Part shown: in pieces, positions 12,701-24,702 of the stretch
Numbering within the stretch: the first letter of the stretch is position 1
How the letters are laid out: each line of letters opens with the position of its first letter
Assembly (NCBI GenBank): GCA_031769625.1
Contig: JAUIMM010000575.1
Coordinates: 186,001 to 250,000, forward strand
Direction: 5' to 3'
Source: Taudactylus pleione
Taxonomy: Eukaryota; Chordata; Amphibia; Anura; Myobatrachidae
DNA: 64,000 nt
Notes under the pieces: generated by a model
The model's input: the letters and a program-made list of their open reading frames with translations, nothing else
What the model was told of the DNA's origin: nothing
Database searches by the model: none
Position numbers and translations under genes: made by a program

Positions 12701-13639
12701 AGACAGCTCAAAATTTGACAGGATGTGTTGAAGACCAAGACCCACAAATGTGATGTGAAATGGTTTTTCTCCCATGTTGCGTTTAAGAGAAAACAGCAAT
12801 TGCTCGTTTTAGGCCAAAATGCAATGAAAGTAATGGAAACAACAAAAGCGCATACTTTGTGATATCTCCTCTTGTAGCAATCACAGACAGCTCAAAATTT
12901 CACTGGATGTGTTGAAGACCAAGACCCACAAATGTGATGTGAAAAGCTTTTTCCCCCATGTTGCGTTTAAGAGAAAACAGCAATTGCTCGTTTTAGGCCA
13001 AAATGCATTGAAAGCAATGGAAACAACAAAAGCGCATACTTTGTGATATCTCCTCTTGTAGCAATCACAGACAGCTCAAAATTTCACTGGATGTGTTGAA
13101 GACCAAGACCCACAAATGTGATGTGAAATTGTTTTTCTCCCATGTTGCGTTTAAGAGAAAACTGCAAATGCACGTTTTAGGCCAAAATGCATTGAAAGCA
13201 ATGGAAACAACAAAAGCGCATACTTTGTGTTATCTCCTCTTGTAGCAAACACAGACAGCTCAAAATTTCACTGGATGTGTTGAAGACCAAGACCCACAAA
13301 TGTGATGTGAAATGGTTTTTCTCTCATGTTGTGTTTAAGAGAAAACTGCAAATACACGTTTTAGGCAAAAATGCATTGAAAGCAATGGAAATAACAAAAG
13401 CGCATACTTTGTGTTATCTCCTCTTGTAGCAAACACAGACAGCTCAAAATTTCACTGGATGTGTTGAAGACCAAGACCCACAAATGTGATGTGAAAGGGT
13501 TTTTCTCCCATGTTGCGTTTAAGAGAAAACAGCAATTGCTCGTTTTAGGCCAAAATGCATTGAAAGCAATGGAAACAACAAAAGCGCATACTTTGTGATA
13601 TCTCCTCTTGTAGCAATCACAGACAGCTCAAAATTTCAC
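9765..13639. repeat. Block Q, right copy
   Basis: Partner of 3141-7015 at exactly 36 monomers. It has ordinary cccatgttgcg at about 12770 where the left copy has cccctgttgcg, and gaccaagacccac near 13099 where the left copy has gaccaagacgcac. After about 13639 this copy continues with a cactggatgtg monomer instead of ccagatctg. Confidence 0.88.
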
Positions 13640-14030
13640 TGGATGTGTTGAAGACCAAGACCCACAAATGTGATGTGAAATTGTTTTTCTCCCATGTTTG
13701 CGTTTAAGAGAAAACTGCAAATGCACGTTTTAGGCCAAAATGCATTGAAAGCAATGTAAACAACAAAAGCGCATACTTTGTGTTATCTCCTCTTGTAGCA
13801 AACACAGACAGCTAAAAATTTCACTGGATGTGTTGAAGACCAAGACCCACAAATGTGATGTGAAATGGTTTTTCTCTCATGTTGTGTTTAAGAGAAAACT
13901 GCAAATGCACGTTTTAGGCCAAAATGCATTGAAAGCAATGGAAATAAGAAAAGCGCATACTTTGTGTTATCTCCTCTTGTAGCAAACACATACAGCTCAA
14001 AATTTCACTGGATGTGTTGAAGACCAAGAC
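13640..14030. repeat. Linker monomers with one-base insertion
   Basis: Two to three monomers join block Q to the next block. Near 13697 an extra T (catgtttgcg) shifts the phase by one base; this is the only net indel in the first 24 kb. The marker gaaataagaaaagcg near 13943 recurs at about 19829, 25349, 33808 and 35645, tying this linker to later blocks. Confidence 0.7.
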
Positions 14031-16030
14031 CCACAAATGTGATGTGAAATGGTTTTTCTCCCATGTTGTGTTTAAGAGAAAACAGCAAATGCACGTTTTA
14101 GGCCAAAATGCATTGAAAGCAATGGAAATAACAAAAGCGTATACTTTGTGATATCTCCTCTTGTAGCAATCACAGACAGCTCAAAATTTCACGGGATGTG
14201 TTGAAGACCAAGACCCACAAATGTGATGTGAAATGGTTTTTCTCCCATGTTGCGTTTAAGAGAAAACAGCAATTGCATGTCTTAGGCCAAAATGCATTGA
14301 AAGCAATGGAAACAACAAAAGCGCATACATTGTGATATCTCCTCTTGTAGCAAACACAGACAGCTCAAAATTTCACTGGATGGGTTGAAGACCAAGACCC
14401 ACAAATGTGATGTGAAATGGTTTTTCTCCCATGTTGTGTTTAAGAGAAAACTGCAAATGCACGTTTTAGGCCAAAATGCATTGAAAGCTATGAAAACAAC
14501 AAAAGTGTATACTTTGTGATATCTCCTCTTGTAGCAATCACAGACAGCTCAAAATTTCACGGGATGTGTTGAAGACCAAGACCCACAAATGTGATGTGAA
14601 ATGGTTTTTCTCCCATGTTGCGTTTAAGAGAAAACAGCAAATGCATGTTTTAGGCCAAAATGCATTGAAAGCAATGGAAATAACAAAAGCGCATACTTTG
14701 TGTTATCTCCTCTTGTAACAAACACAGACAGCTAAAAATTTCACGGGATGTGTTGAAGACCAAGACCCACAAATGTGATGTGAAATGGTTTTTCTCCCAT
14801 GTTGCGTTTAAGAGAAAACAGCAATTGCTCGTTTTAGGCCAAAATGCATTGAAAGCAATGGAAACAACAAAAGCGCATACTTTGTGTTATCTCCTCTTGT
14901 ATCAAACACAGACAGCTCAAAATTTCATGGGATGTGTTGAAGACCAAGACCCACAAATGTGATGTGAAATGTTTTTTCTCCCATGTTGCGTTTAAGAGAA
15001 AACAGCAATTGCTCATTTTAGGCCAAAATGCATTGAAAGCAATGGAAACAACAAAAGCGCATATTTTGTTTTATCTCCTCTTGTAGCAAACACAGACAGC
15101 TCAAAATTTCACCAGATCTGTTGAAGACCAAGACCCACAAATGTGATGTGAAATGGTTTTTCTCCCATGTTGCGTTTAAGAGAAAACAGCAATTGCTCGT
15201 TTTAGGCCAAAATGCATTGAAAGCAATGGAAACAACAAAAGCGCATACTTTGTGTTATCTCCTCTTGTAGCAAACACAGACAGCTCAAAATTTCATGGGA
15301 TGTGTTGAAGACCAAGAACCACAAATGTGATGTGAAATGTTTTTTCTCCCATGTTGCGTTTAAGAGAAAACAGCAATTGCTCATTTTAGGCCAAAATGCA
15401 TTGAAAGCAATGGAAACAACAAAAGCGCATACTTTGTTTTATCTCCTCATGTAGCAATCACAGACAGCTCAAAATTTCACCAGATCTGTTGAAGACCAAG
15501 ACCCACAAATGTGATGTGAAATGGTTTTTCTCCCATGGTGCGTTTAAGATAAAACAGCAAATGCACGTTTTAGGCCAAAATGCATTGAAAGCAATGGAAA
15601 CAACAAAAGCGTATACTTTGTGATATCTCCTCTTGTAGCAATCACAGACAGCTCAAAATTTCATAGGATGTGTTGAAGACCAAGACCCACAAATGTGATG
15701 TGAAATGGTTTTTCTCCCATGTTGCGTTTAAGAGAAAACAGCAATTGCTCGTTTTAGGCCAAAATGCAATGAAAGCAATGGAAACAACAAAAGCGCATAC
15801 TTTGTGATATCTCCTCTTGTAGCAATCACAGACAGCTCAAAATTTCACTGGATGTGTTGAAGACCAAGACCCACAAATGTGATGTGAAAAGCTTTTTCCC
15901 CCATGTTGCGTTTAAGAGAAAACAGCAATTGCTCGTTTTAGGCCAAAATGCTTTGAAAGCAATGGACACAACAAAAGCGCATACTTTGTGTTATCTCCTC
16001 TTGTAGCAAACACAGACAGCTCAAAATTTC
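14030..16030. repeat. Block R, left copy (partner at 17160-19158)
   Basis: About 2.0 kb recurs 3128 bp (17 monomers) downstream. Shared markers include caattgcatgtctta near 14271 and 17399, gaaagctatg near 14486 and 17614, the cttgtatcaaac monomer near 14897 and 18025, and the HindIII-containing monomer (AAGCTT at 15889 and 19017). Confidence 0.8.
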
Positions 16031-16393
16031 ACCAGATCTGTTGAAGACCAAGACCCACAAATGTGATGTGAAATGGTTTTTCTCCCATGTTGTGTTTAAG
16101 AGAAAACAGCAAATGCACTTTTTAGGCCAAAATGCATTGAAAGCAATGGAAATAACAAAAGCGTATACTTTGTGATATCTCCTCTTGTAGCAATCACAGA
16201 CAGCTCAAAATTTCACGGGATGTGTTGAAGACCAAGACCCACAAATGTGATGTGAAATGGTTTTTCTCCCATGTTGCGTTTAAGAGAAAACAGCAATTGC
16301 ATGTCTTAGGCCAAAATGCATTGAAAGCAATGGAAACAACAAAAGCGCATACATTGTGATATCTCCTCTTGTAGCAAACACAGACAGCTCAAA
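15290..16393. repeat. 6-monomer unit of the 15-17 kb region, copy 1
   Basis: A 1104-bp unit is followed directly by its copy. Markers spaced 1104 bp apart include the ccagatctgttg monomer, the gataaaacagc monomer, AAGCTT at 15889 and 16993, and caattgcatgtctta near 16295 and 17399. It overlaps block R, showing nested duplication. Confidence 0.75.
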
Positions 16394-17497
16394 ATTTCAT
16401 AGGATGTGTTGAAGACCAAGACCCACAAATGTGATGTGAAATGTTTTTTCTCCCATGTTGCGTTTAAGAGAAAACAGCAATTGCTCATTTTAGGCCAAAA
16501 TGCATTGAAAGCAATGGAAACAACAAAAGCGCATACTTTGTTTTATCTCCTCATGTAGCAAACACAGACAGCTCAAAATTTCACCAGATCTGTTGAAGAC
16601 CAAGACCCACAAATGTGATGTGAAATGGTTTTTCTCCCATGGTGCGTTTAAGATAAAACAGCAAATGCACGTTTTAGGCCAAAATGCATTGAAAGCAATG
16701 GAAACAACAAAAGCGTATACTTTGTGATATCTCCTCTTGTAGCAATCACAGACAGCTCAAAATTTCACAGGATGTGTTGAAGACCAAGACCCACAAATGT
16801 GATGTGAAATGGTTTTTCTCCCATGTTGCGTTTAAGAGAAAACAGCAATTGCTCGTTTTAGGCCAAAATGCAATGAAAGCAATGGAAACAACAAAAGCGC
16901 ATACTTTGTGATATCTCCTCTTGTAGCAATCACAGACAGCTCAAAATTTCACTGGATGTGTTGAAGACCAAGACCCACAAATATGATGTGAAAAGCTTTT
17001 TCCCCCATGTTGCGTTTAAGAGAAAACAGCAATTGCTCGTTTTAGGCCAAAATGCTTTGAAAGCAATGGAAACAACAAAAGTGCATACTTTGAGTTATCT
17101 CCTCTTGTAGCAAACACAGACAGCTCAAAATTTCACCAGATCTGTTGAAGACCAAGACCCACAAATGTGATGTGAAATGGTTTTTCTCCCATGTTGTGTT
17201 TAAGAGAAAACAGCAAATGCACGTTTTAGGCCAAAATGCATTGAAAGCAATGGAAATAACAAAAGCGTATACTTTGTGATATCTCCTCTTGTAGCAATCA
17301 CAGACAGCTCAAAATTTCACGGGATGTGTTGAAGACCAAGACCCACAAATGTGATGTGAAATGGTTTTTCTCCCATGTTGCGTTTAAGAGAAAACAGCAA
17401 TTGCATGTCTTAAGCCAAAATGCATTGAAAGCAATGGAAACAACAAAAGCGCATACATTGTGATATCTCCTCTTGTAGCAAACACAGACAGCTCAAA
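16394..17497. repeat. 6-monomer unit of the 15-17 kb region, copy 2
   Basis: Tandem copy of 15290-16393, with private substitutions such as acaaatatgatg near 16978, ctttgagttatc near 17090 and gtcttaagcc near 17407. Confidence 0.75.
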
Positions 17498-19158
17498 ATT
17501 TCACTGGATGTGTTGAAGACCAAGACCCACAAATGTGATGTGAAATGGTTTTTCTCCCATGTTGTGTTTAAGAGAAAACTGCAAATGCACGTTTTAGGCC
17601 AAAATGCATTGAAAGCTATGGAAACAACAAAAGTGTATACTTTGTGATATCTCCTCTTGTAGCAATCACAGACAGCTCAAAATTTCACGGGATGTGTTGA
17701 AGACCAAGACCCACAAATGTGATGTGAAATGGTTTTTCTCCCATGTTGCGTTTAAGAGAAAACAGCAAATGCATGTTTTAGGCCAAAATGCATTGAAAGC
17801 AATGGAAACAACAAAAGCGCATACATTGTGATATCTCCTCTTGTAGCAAACACAGACAGCTCAAAATTTCACTGGATGTGTTGAAGACCAAGACCCACAA
17901 ATGTGATGTGAAATGGTTTTTCTCCCATGTTGCGTTTAAGAGAAAACAGCAATTGCTCGTTTTAGGCCAAAATGCGTTGAAAGCAATGGAAACAACAAAA
18001 GCGCATACTTTGTGTTATCTCCTCTTGTATCAAACACAGACAGCTCAAAATTTCATAGGATGTGTTGAAGACCAAGACCCACAAATGTGATGTGAAATGT
18101 TTTTTCTCCCATGTTGCGTTTAAGAGAAAACAGCAATTGCTCATTTTAGGCCAAAATGCATTGAAAGCAATGGAAACAACAAAAGCGCATACTTTGTTTT
18201 ATCTCCTCTTGTAGCAAACACAGACAGCTCAAAATTTCACCAGATCTGTTGAAGACCAAGACCCACAAATGTGATGTGAAATGGTTTTTCTCCCATGTTG
18301 CGTTTAAGAGAAAACAGCAATTGCTCGTTTTAGGCCAAAATGCATTGAAAGCAATGGAAACAACAAAAGCGCATACTTTGTGTTATCTCCTCTTGTAGCA
18401 AACACAGACAGCTCAAAATTTCATGGGATGTGTTGAAGACCAAGACCCACAAATGTGATGTGAAATGTTTTTTCTCCCATGTTGCGTTTAAGAGAAAACA
18501 GCAATTGCTCATTTTAGGCCAAAATGCATTGAAAGCAATGGAAACAACAAAAGCGCATACTTTGTTTTATCTCCTCATGTAGCAAACACAGACAGCTCAA
18601 AATTTCACCAGATCTGTTGAAGACCAAGACCCACAAATGTGATGTGAAATGGTTTTTCTCCCATGGTGCGTTTAAGATAAAACAGCAAATGCACGTTTTA
18701 GGCCAAAATGCATTGAAAGCAATGGAAACAACAAAAGCGTATACTTTGTGATATCTCCTCTTGTAGCAATCACAGACAGCTCAAAATTTCACAGGATGTG
18801 TTGAAGACCAAGACCCACAAATGTGATGTGAAATGGTTTTTCTCCCATGTTGCGTTTAAGAGAAAACAGCAATTGCTCGTTTTAGGCCAAAATGCAATGA
18901 AAGCAATGGAAACAACAAAAGCGCATACTTTGTGATATCTCCTCTTGTAGCAATCACAGACAGCTCAAAATTTCACTGGATGTGTTGAAGACCAAGACCC
19001 ACAAATGTGATGTGAAAAGCTTTTTCCCCCATGTTGCGTTTAAGAGAAAACAGCAATTGCTCGTTTTAGGCCAAAATGCTTTGAAAGCAATGGAAACAAC
19101 AAAAGCGCATACTTTGTGTTATCTCCTCTTGTAGCAAACACAGACAGCTCAAAATTTC
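17160..19158. repeat. Block R, right copy
   Basis: Matches 14030-16030 at an offset of 17 monomers. It then runs into a gaaagggtttttc monomer, an aaattgtttttctc monomer and a gaaataagaaaagcg monomer, a series also present at about 13250-14030. Confidence 0.78.
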
Positions 19159-20639
19159 ACTGGATGTGTTGAAGACCAAGACCCACAAATGTGATGTGAA
19201 ATGGTTTTTCTCTCATGTTGTGTTTAAGAGAAAACTGCAAATACACGTTTTAGGCCAAAATGCATTGAAAGCAATGGAAATAACAAAAGCGCATACTTTG
19301 TGTTATCTCCTCTTGTAGCAAACACAGACAGCTCAAAATTTCACTGGATGTGTTGAAGACCAAGACCCACAAATGTGATGTGAAAGGGTTTTTCTCCCAT
19401 GTTGCGTTTAAGAGAAAACAGCAATTGCTCGTTTTAGGCCAAAATGCATTGAAAGCAATGGAAACAACAAAAGCGCATACTTTGTGATATCTCCTCTTGT
19501 AGCAATCACAGACAGCTCAAAATTTCACTGGATGTGTTGAAGACCAAGACCCACAAATGTGATGTGAAATTGTTTTTCTCCCATGTTGCGTTTAAGAGAA
19601 AACTGCAAATGCACATTTTAGGCCAAAATGCATTGAAAGCAATGGAAACAACAAAAGCGCATACTTTGTGTTATCTCCTCTTGTAGCAAACACAGACAGC
19701 TCAAAATTTCACTGCATGTGTTGAAGACCAAGACCCACAAATGTGATGTGAAATGTTTTTTCTCTCATGTTGTGTTTAAGAGAAAACTGCAAATGCACGT
19801 TTTAGGCCAAAATGCATTGAAAGCAATGGAAATAAGAAAAGCGCATACTTTGTGTTATCTCCTCTTGTAGCAAACACATACAGCTCAAAATTTCACTGGA
19901 TGTGTTGAAGACCAAGACCCACAAATGTGATGTGAAATGGTTTTTCTCCCATGTTGCGTTTAAGAGAAAACAGCAATTGCTCGTTTTAGGCAAGAATGCA
20001 TTGAAAGCAATGGAACCAACAAAAGCGTATACTTTGTGATATCTCCTCTTGTAGCAATCACAGACAGCTCAAAATTTCACTGGATGTGTTGAAGACCAAG
20101 ACCCACAAATGTGATGTGAAAAGCTTTTTCCCCCATGTTGCGTTTAAGAGAAAACAGCAATTGCTCGTTTTAGGCCAAAATGCTTTGAAAGCAATGGAAA
20201 CAACAAAAGCGCATACTTTGTGTTATCTCCACTTGTAGCAAACACAGACATCTCAAAATTTCACTGGATGTGTTGAAGACCAAGACCCACAAATGTGATG
20301 TGAAATGGTTTTTCTCCCATGTTGCGTTTAAGAGAAAACAGCAAATGCACGTTTTAGGCCAAAATGCATTGAAAACAATGGAAACAACAAAAGCAAATAC
20401 TTTGTGTTATCTCCTCTTGTAGCAAACACAGACAGCTCAAAATTTCACTGGATGTGTTGAAGACCAAGACCCACAAATGTGATGTGAAATGGTTTTTCTC
20501 CCATGTTGAGTTTAAGGGAAAACAGCAAATGCACGTTTTAGGCCAAAATGCATTGAAAGCAATGGAAACAACAAAAGCGCATACTTTGTGTTATCTCCTC
20601 TTGTAGCAAACACAGACAGCTCAAAATTTCACTGGATGT
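19159..20639. repeat. Mixed monomers between blocks R and S
   Basis: About eight monomers with no single long partner. 19159-19900 resembles 13250-14030. The AAGCTT monomer follows near 20130, then a tccacttgtagc variant near 20227, a gaaaacaatgg monomer with aaagcaaatac near 20371, and a gagtttaaggg monomer near 20508. The last two recur as a pair in the right-hand super-repeat (about 43906 and 44043). Confidence 0.65.
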
Positions 20640-22310
20640 GTTGAAGACCAAGACCCACAAATGTGATGTGAAATGGTTTTTCTCTCATGTTGTGTTTAAG
20701 AGAAAACTGCAAATGCACGTTTTAGGCCAAAATGCATTGAAAGCAATGGAAATAACAAAAGCGCATACTTTGTGTTATCTCCTCTTGTAGCAAACACAGA
20801 CAGCTCAAAATTTCACTGGATGTGTTGAAGACCAAGACCCACAAATGTGATGTGAAATGGTTTTTCTCCCATGTTGCGTTTTAGAGAAAACAGCAATTGC
20901 TCGTTTTAGGCCAAAATGCATTGAAAGCAATGGAAACAACAAAAGCGTATACTTTGTCATATCTCCTCTTGTAGCAATCACAGACAGCTCAAAATTTCAC
21001 GGGATGTGTTGAAGACCAAGACCCACAAATGTGATGTGAAATGTTTTTTCTCCCATGTTGCGTTTAAGAGAAAACAGCAAATGTATGTTTTAGGCCAAAA
21101 TGCATTGAAAGCAATGGAAACAACAAAAGCGCATACATTGTGATATCTCCTCTTGTAGCAATCACAGACAGCTCAAAATTTCACTGGATGTGTTGAAGAC
21201 CAAGACCCACAAATGTGATGTGAAATGGTTTTTCTCCCATGTTGTGTTTAAGAGAAAACTGCAAATGCACGTTTTAGGCCAAAATGCATTGAAAGCAATG
21301 GAAATAACAAAAGCGCATACTTTGTGTTATCTCCTCTTGTAGCAAACACAGACAGCTAAAAATTTCACGGGATGTGTTGAAGACCAAGACCCACAAATGT
21401 GATGTGAAATGGTTTTTCTCCCATGTTGCGTTTAAGAGAAAACAGCAATTGCTCGTTTTAGGCCAAAATGCATTGAAAGCAATGGAAACAACAAAAGCGC
21501 ATACTTTGTGTTATCTCCTCTTGTATCAAACACAGACAGCTCAAAATTTCATGGGATGTGTTGAAGACGAAGACCCACAAATGTGATGTGAAATGTTTTT
21601 TCTCCCATGTTGCGTTTAAGAGAAAACAGCAATTGCTCATTTTAGGCCAAAATGCATTAAAAGCAATGGAAACAACAAAAGCGCATACTTTGTTTTATCT
21701 CCTCTTGTAGCAAACACAGACAGCTCAAAATTTCACCAGATCTGTTGAAGACCAAGACCCACAAATGGGATGTGAAATGGTTTTTCTCCCATGTTGCGTT
21801 TAAGAGAAAACAGCAATTGCTCGTTTTAGGCCAAAATGCAATGAAAGCAATGGAAACAACAAAAGCGCATACTTTGTGATATCTCCTCTTGTAGCAATCA
21901 CAGACAGCTCAAAATTTCACTGGATGTGTTGAAGACCAAGACCCACAAATGTGATGTGAAAAGCTTTTTCCCCCATGTTGCGTTTAAGAGAAAACAGCAA
22001 TTGCTCGTTTTAGGCCAAAATACTTTGAAAGCAATGGAAACAACAAAAGCACATACTTTGTGTTATCTCCACTTGTAGCAAACACAGACAGCTCAAAATT
22101 TCACTAGATGTGTTGAAGACCAAGACCCACAAATGTGATGTGAAATGGTTTTTCTCCCATGTTGAGTTTAAGAGAAAACAGCAAATGCATGTTTTAGGCC
22201 AAAATGCATTGAAAGCAATGGAAACAACAAAAGCGCATACTTTGTGTTATCTCCTCTTGTAGCAAACACAGACAGCTCAAAATTTCACTGGATGTGTTGA
22301 AGACCAAGAC
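20640..22310. repeat. Block S, left copy (partner at 23032-24702)
   Basis: About 1.67 kb recurs 2392 bp (13 monomers) later. Markers include gcgttttagag near 20876 and 23268, ttgtcatatctcc near 20955 and 23347, the cttgtatcaaac and gaagacgaagaccc pair near 21523-21575 and 23915-23967, cacaaatgggatg near 21761 and 24153, and tccacttgtagc near 22068 and 24460. Confidence 0.8.
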
Positions 22311-23031
22311 CCACAAATGTGATGTGAAATGGTTTTTCTCCCATGTTGCGTTTAAGAGAAAACAGCAATTGCTCGTTTTAGGCCAAAATGCATTGAAAGC
22401 AATGGAAACAACAAAAGCGTATACTTTGTGATATCTCCTCTTGTAGCAATCACAGACAGCTCAAAATTTCACGGGATGTGTTGAAGACCAAGACGCACAA
22501 ATGTGATGTGAAATGGTTTTTCTCCCATGTTGCTTTTAAGAGAAAACAGCAATTGCTCGTTTTAGGCCAAAATGCATTGAAAGTAATGGAAACAACAAAA
22601 ACGCATACTTTGTGATATCTCCTCTTGTAGCAATCACAGACAGCTCAAAATTTCACTGGATGTGTTGAAGACCAAGACCCACAAATGTGATGTGAAATGG
22701 TTTTTCTCCCATGTTGCGTTTAAGAGAAAACAGCAATTGCTCATTTTATGCCAAAATGCATTGAAAGCAATGGAAACAACAAAAGCGCATACTTTGTGAT
22801 ATCTCCTCTTGTAGCAATCACAGACAGCTCAAAATTTCACGGGATGTGTTGAAGACCAAGACCCACAAATGTGATGTGAAATGGTTTTTCTCCCATGTTG
22901 CGTTTAAGAGAAAACAGCAAATGCACGTTTTAGGCCAAAATGCATTGAAAACAATGGAAACAACAAAAGCAAATACTTTGTGTTATCTCCTCTTGTAGCA
23001 AACACAGACAGCTCAAAATTTCACTGGATGT
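22311..23031. repeat. Monomers between the S copies
   Basis: About four monomers lie here: one ordinary, one with aagacgcac and gttgcttttaag (about 22491-22535), one with gaaagtaatgg and caaaaacgc (about 22580), one with ttttatgcc (about 22746), and then a gaaaacaatgg monomer. The same series recurs at about 28870-29350, 43080-43340, 47680-47940, 51720-51980, 56320-56590 and 61090-61370. Confidence 0.7.
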
Positions 23032-24702
23032 GTTGAAGACCAAGACCCACAAATGTGATGTGAAATGGTTTTTCTCTCATGTTGTGTTTAAGAGAAAACT
23101 GCAAATGCACGTTTTAGGCCAAAATGCATTGAAAGCAATGGAAATAACAAAAGCGCATACTTTGTGTTATCTCCTCTTGTAGCAAACACAGACAGCTCAA
23201 AATTTCACTGTATGTGTTGAAGACCAAGACCCACAAATGTGATGTGAAATGGTTTTTCTCCCATGTTGCGTTTTAGAGAAAACAGCAATTGCTCGTTTTA
23301 GGCCAAAATGCATTGAAAGCAATGGAAACAACAAAAGCGTATACTTTGTCATATCTCCTCTTGTAGCAATCACAGACAGCTCAAAATTTCACGGGATGTG
23401 TTTAAGACCAAGACCCACAAATGTGATGTGAAATGGTTTTTCTCCCATGTTGCGTTTAAGAGAAAACAGCAAATGTATGTTTTAGGCCAAAATGCATTGA
23501 AAGCAATGGAAACAACAAAAGCGCATACATTGTGATATCTCCTCTTGTAGCAATCACAGACAGCTCAAAATTTCACTGGATGTGTTGAAGACCAAGACCC
23601 ACAAATGTGATGTGAAATGGTTTTTCTCCCATGTTGTGTTTAAGAGAAAACTGCAAATGCACGTTTTAGGCCAAAATGCATTGAAAGCAATGGAAATAAC
23701 AAAAGTGCATACTTTGTGTTATCTCCTCTTGTAGCAAACATAGACAGCTAAAAATTTCACGGGATGTGTTGAAGACCAAGACCCACAAATGTGATGTGAA
23801 ATGGTTTTTCTCCCATGTTGCGTTTAAGAGAAAACAGCAATTGCTCGTTTTAGGCCAAAATGCATTGAAAGCAATGGAAACAACAAAAGCGCATACTTTG
23901 TGTTATCTCCTCTTGTATCAAACACAGACAGCTCAAAATTTCATGGGATGTGTTGAAGACGAAGACCCACAAATGTGATGTGAAATGTTTTTTCTCCCAT
24001 GTTGCGTTTAAGAGAAAACAGCAATTGCTCATTTTAGGCCAAAATGCATTAAAAGCAATGGAAACAACAAAAGCGCATACTTTGTTTTATCTCCTCTTGT
24101 AGCAAACACAGACAGCTCAAAATTTCACCAGATCTGTTGAAGACCAAGACCCACAAATGGGATGTGAAATGGTTTTTCTCCCATGTTGCGTTTAAGAGAA
24201 AACAGCAATTGCTCGTTTTAGGCCAAAATGCAATGAAAGCAATGGAAACAACAAAAGCGCATACTTTGTGATATCTCCTCTTGTAGCAATCACAGACAGC
24301 TCAAAATTTCACTGGATGTGTTGAAGACCAAGACCCACAAATGTGATGTGAACAGCTTTTTCCCCCATGTTGCGTTTAAGAGAAAACAGCAATTGCTCGT
24401 TTTAGGCCAAAATGCTTTGAAAGCAATGGAAACAACAAAAGCACATACTTTGTGTTATCTCCACTTGTAGCAAACACAGACAGCTCAAAATTTCACTAGA
24501 TGTGTTGAAGACCAAGACCCACAAATGTGATGTGAAATGGTTTTTCTCCCATGTTGAGTTTAAGAGAAAACAGCAAATGCATGTTTTAGGCCAAAATGCA
24601 TTGATAGCAATGGAAACAACAAAAGCGCATACTTTGTGTTATCTCCTCTTGTAGCAAACACAGACAGCTCAAAATTTCACTGGATGTGTTGAAGACCAAG
24701 AC
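23032..24702. repeat. Block S, right copy
   Basis: Matches 20640-22310 at 13 monomers. Private changes include tgtttaagacc near 23399, aacagcttttt near 24352 (destroying the AAGCTT of the left copy) and ttgatagcaatgg near 24601. Confidence 0.8.
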
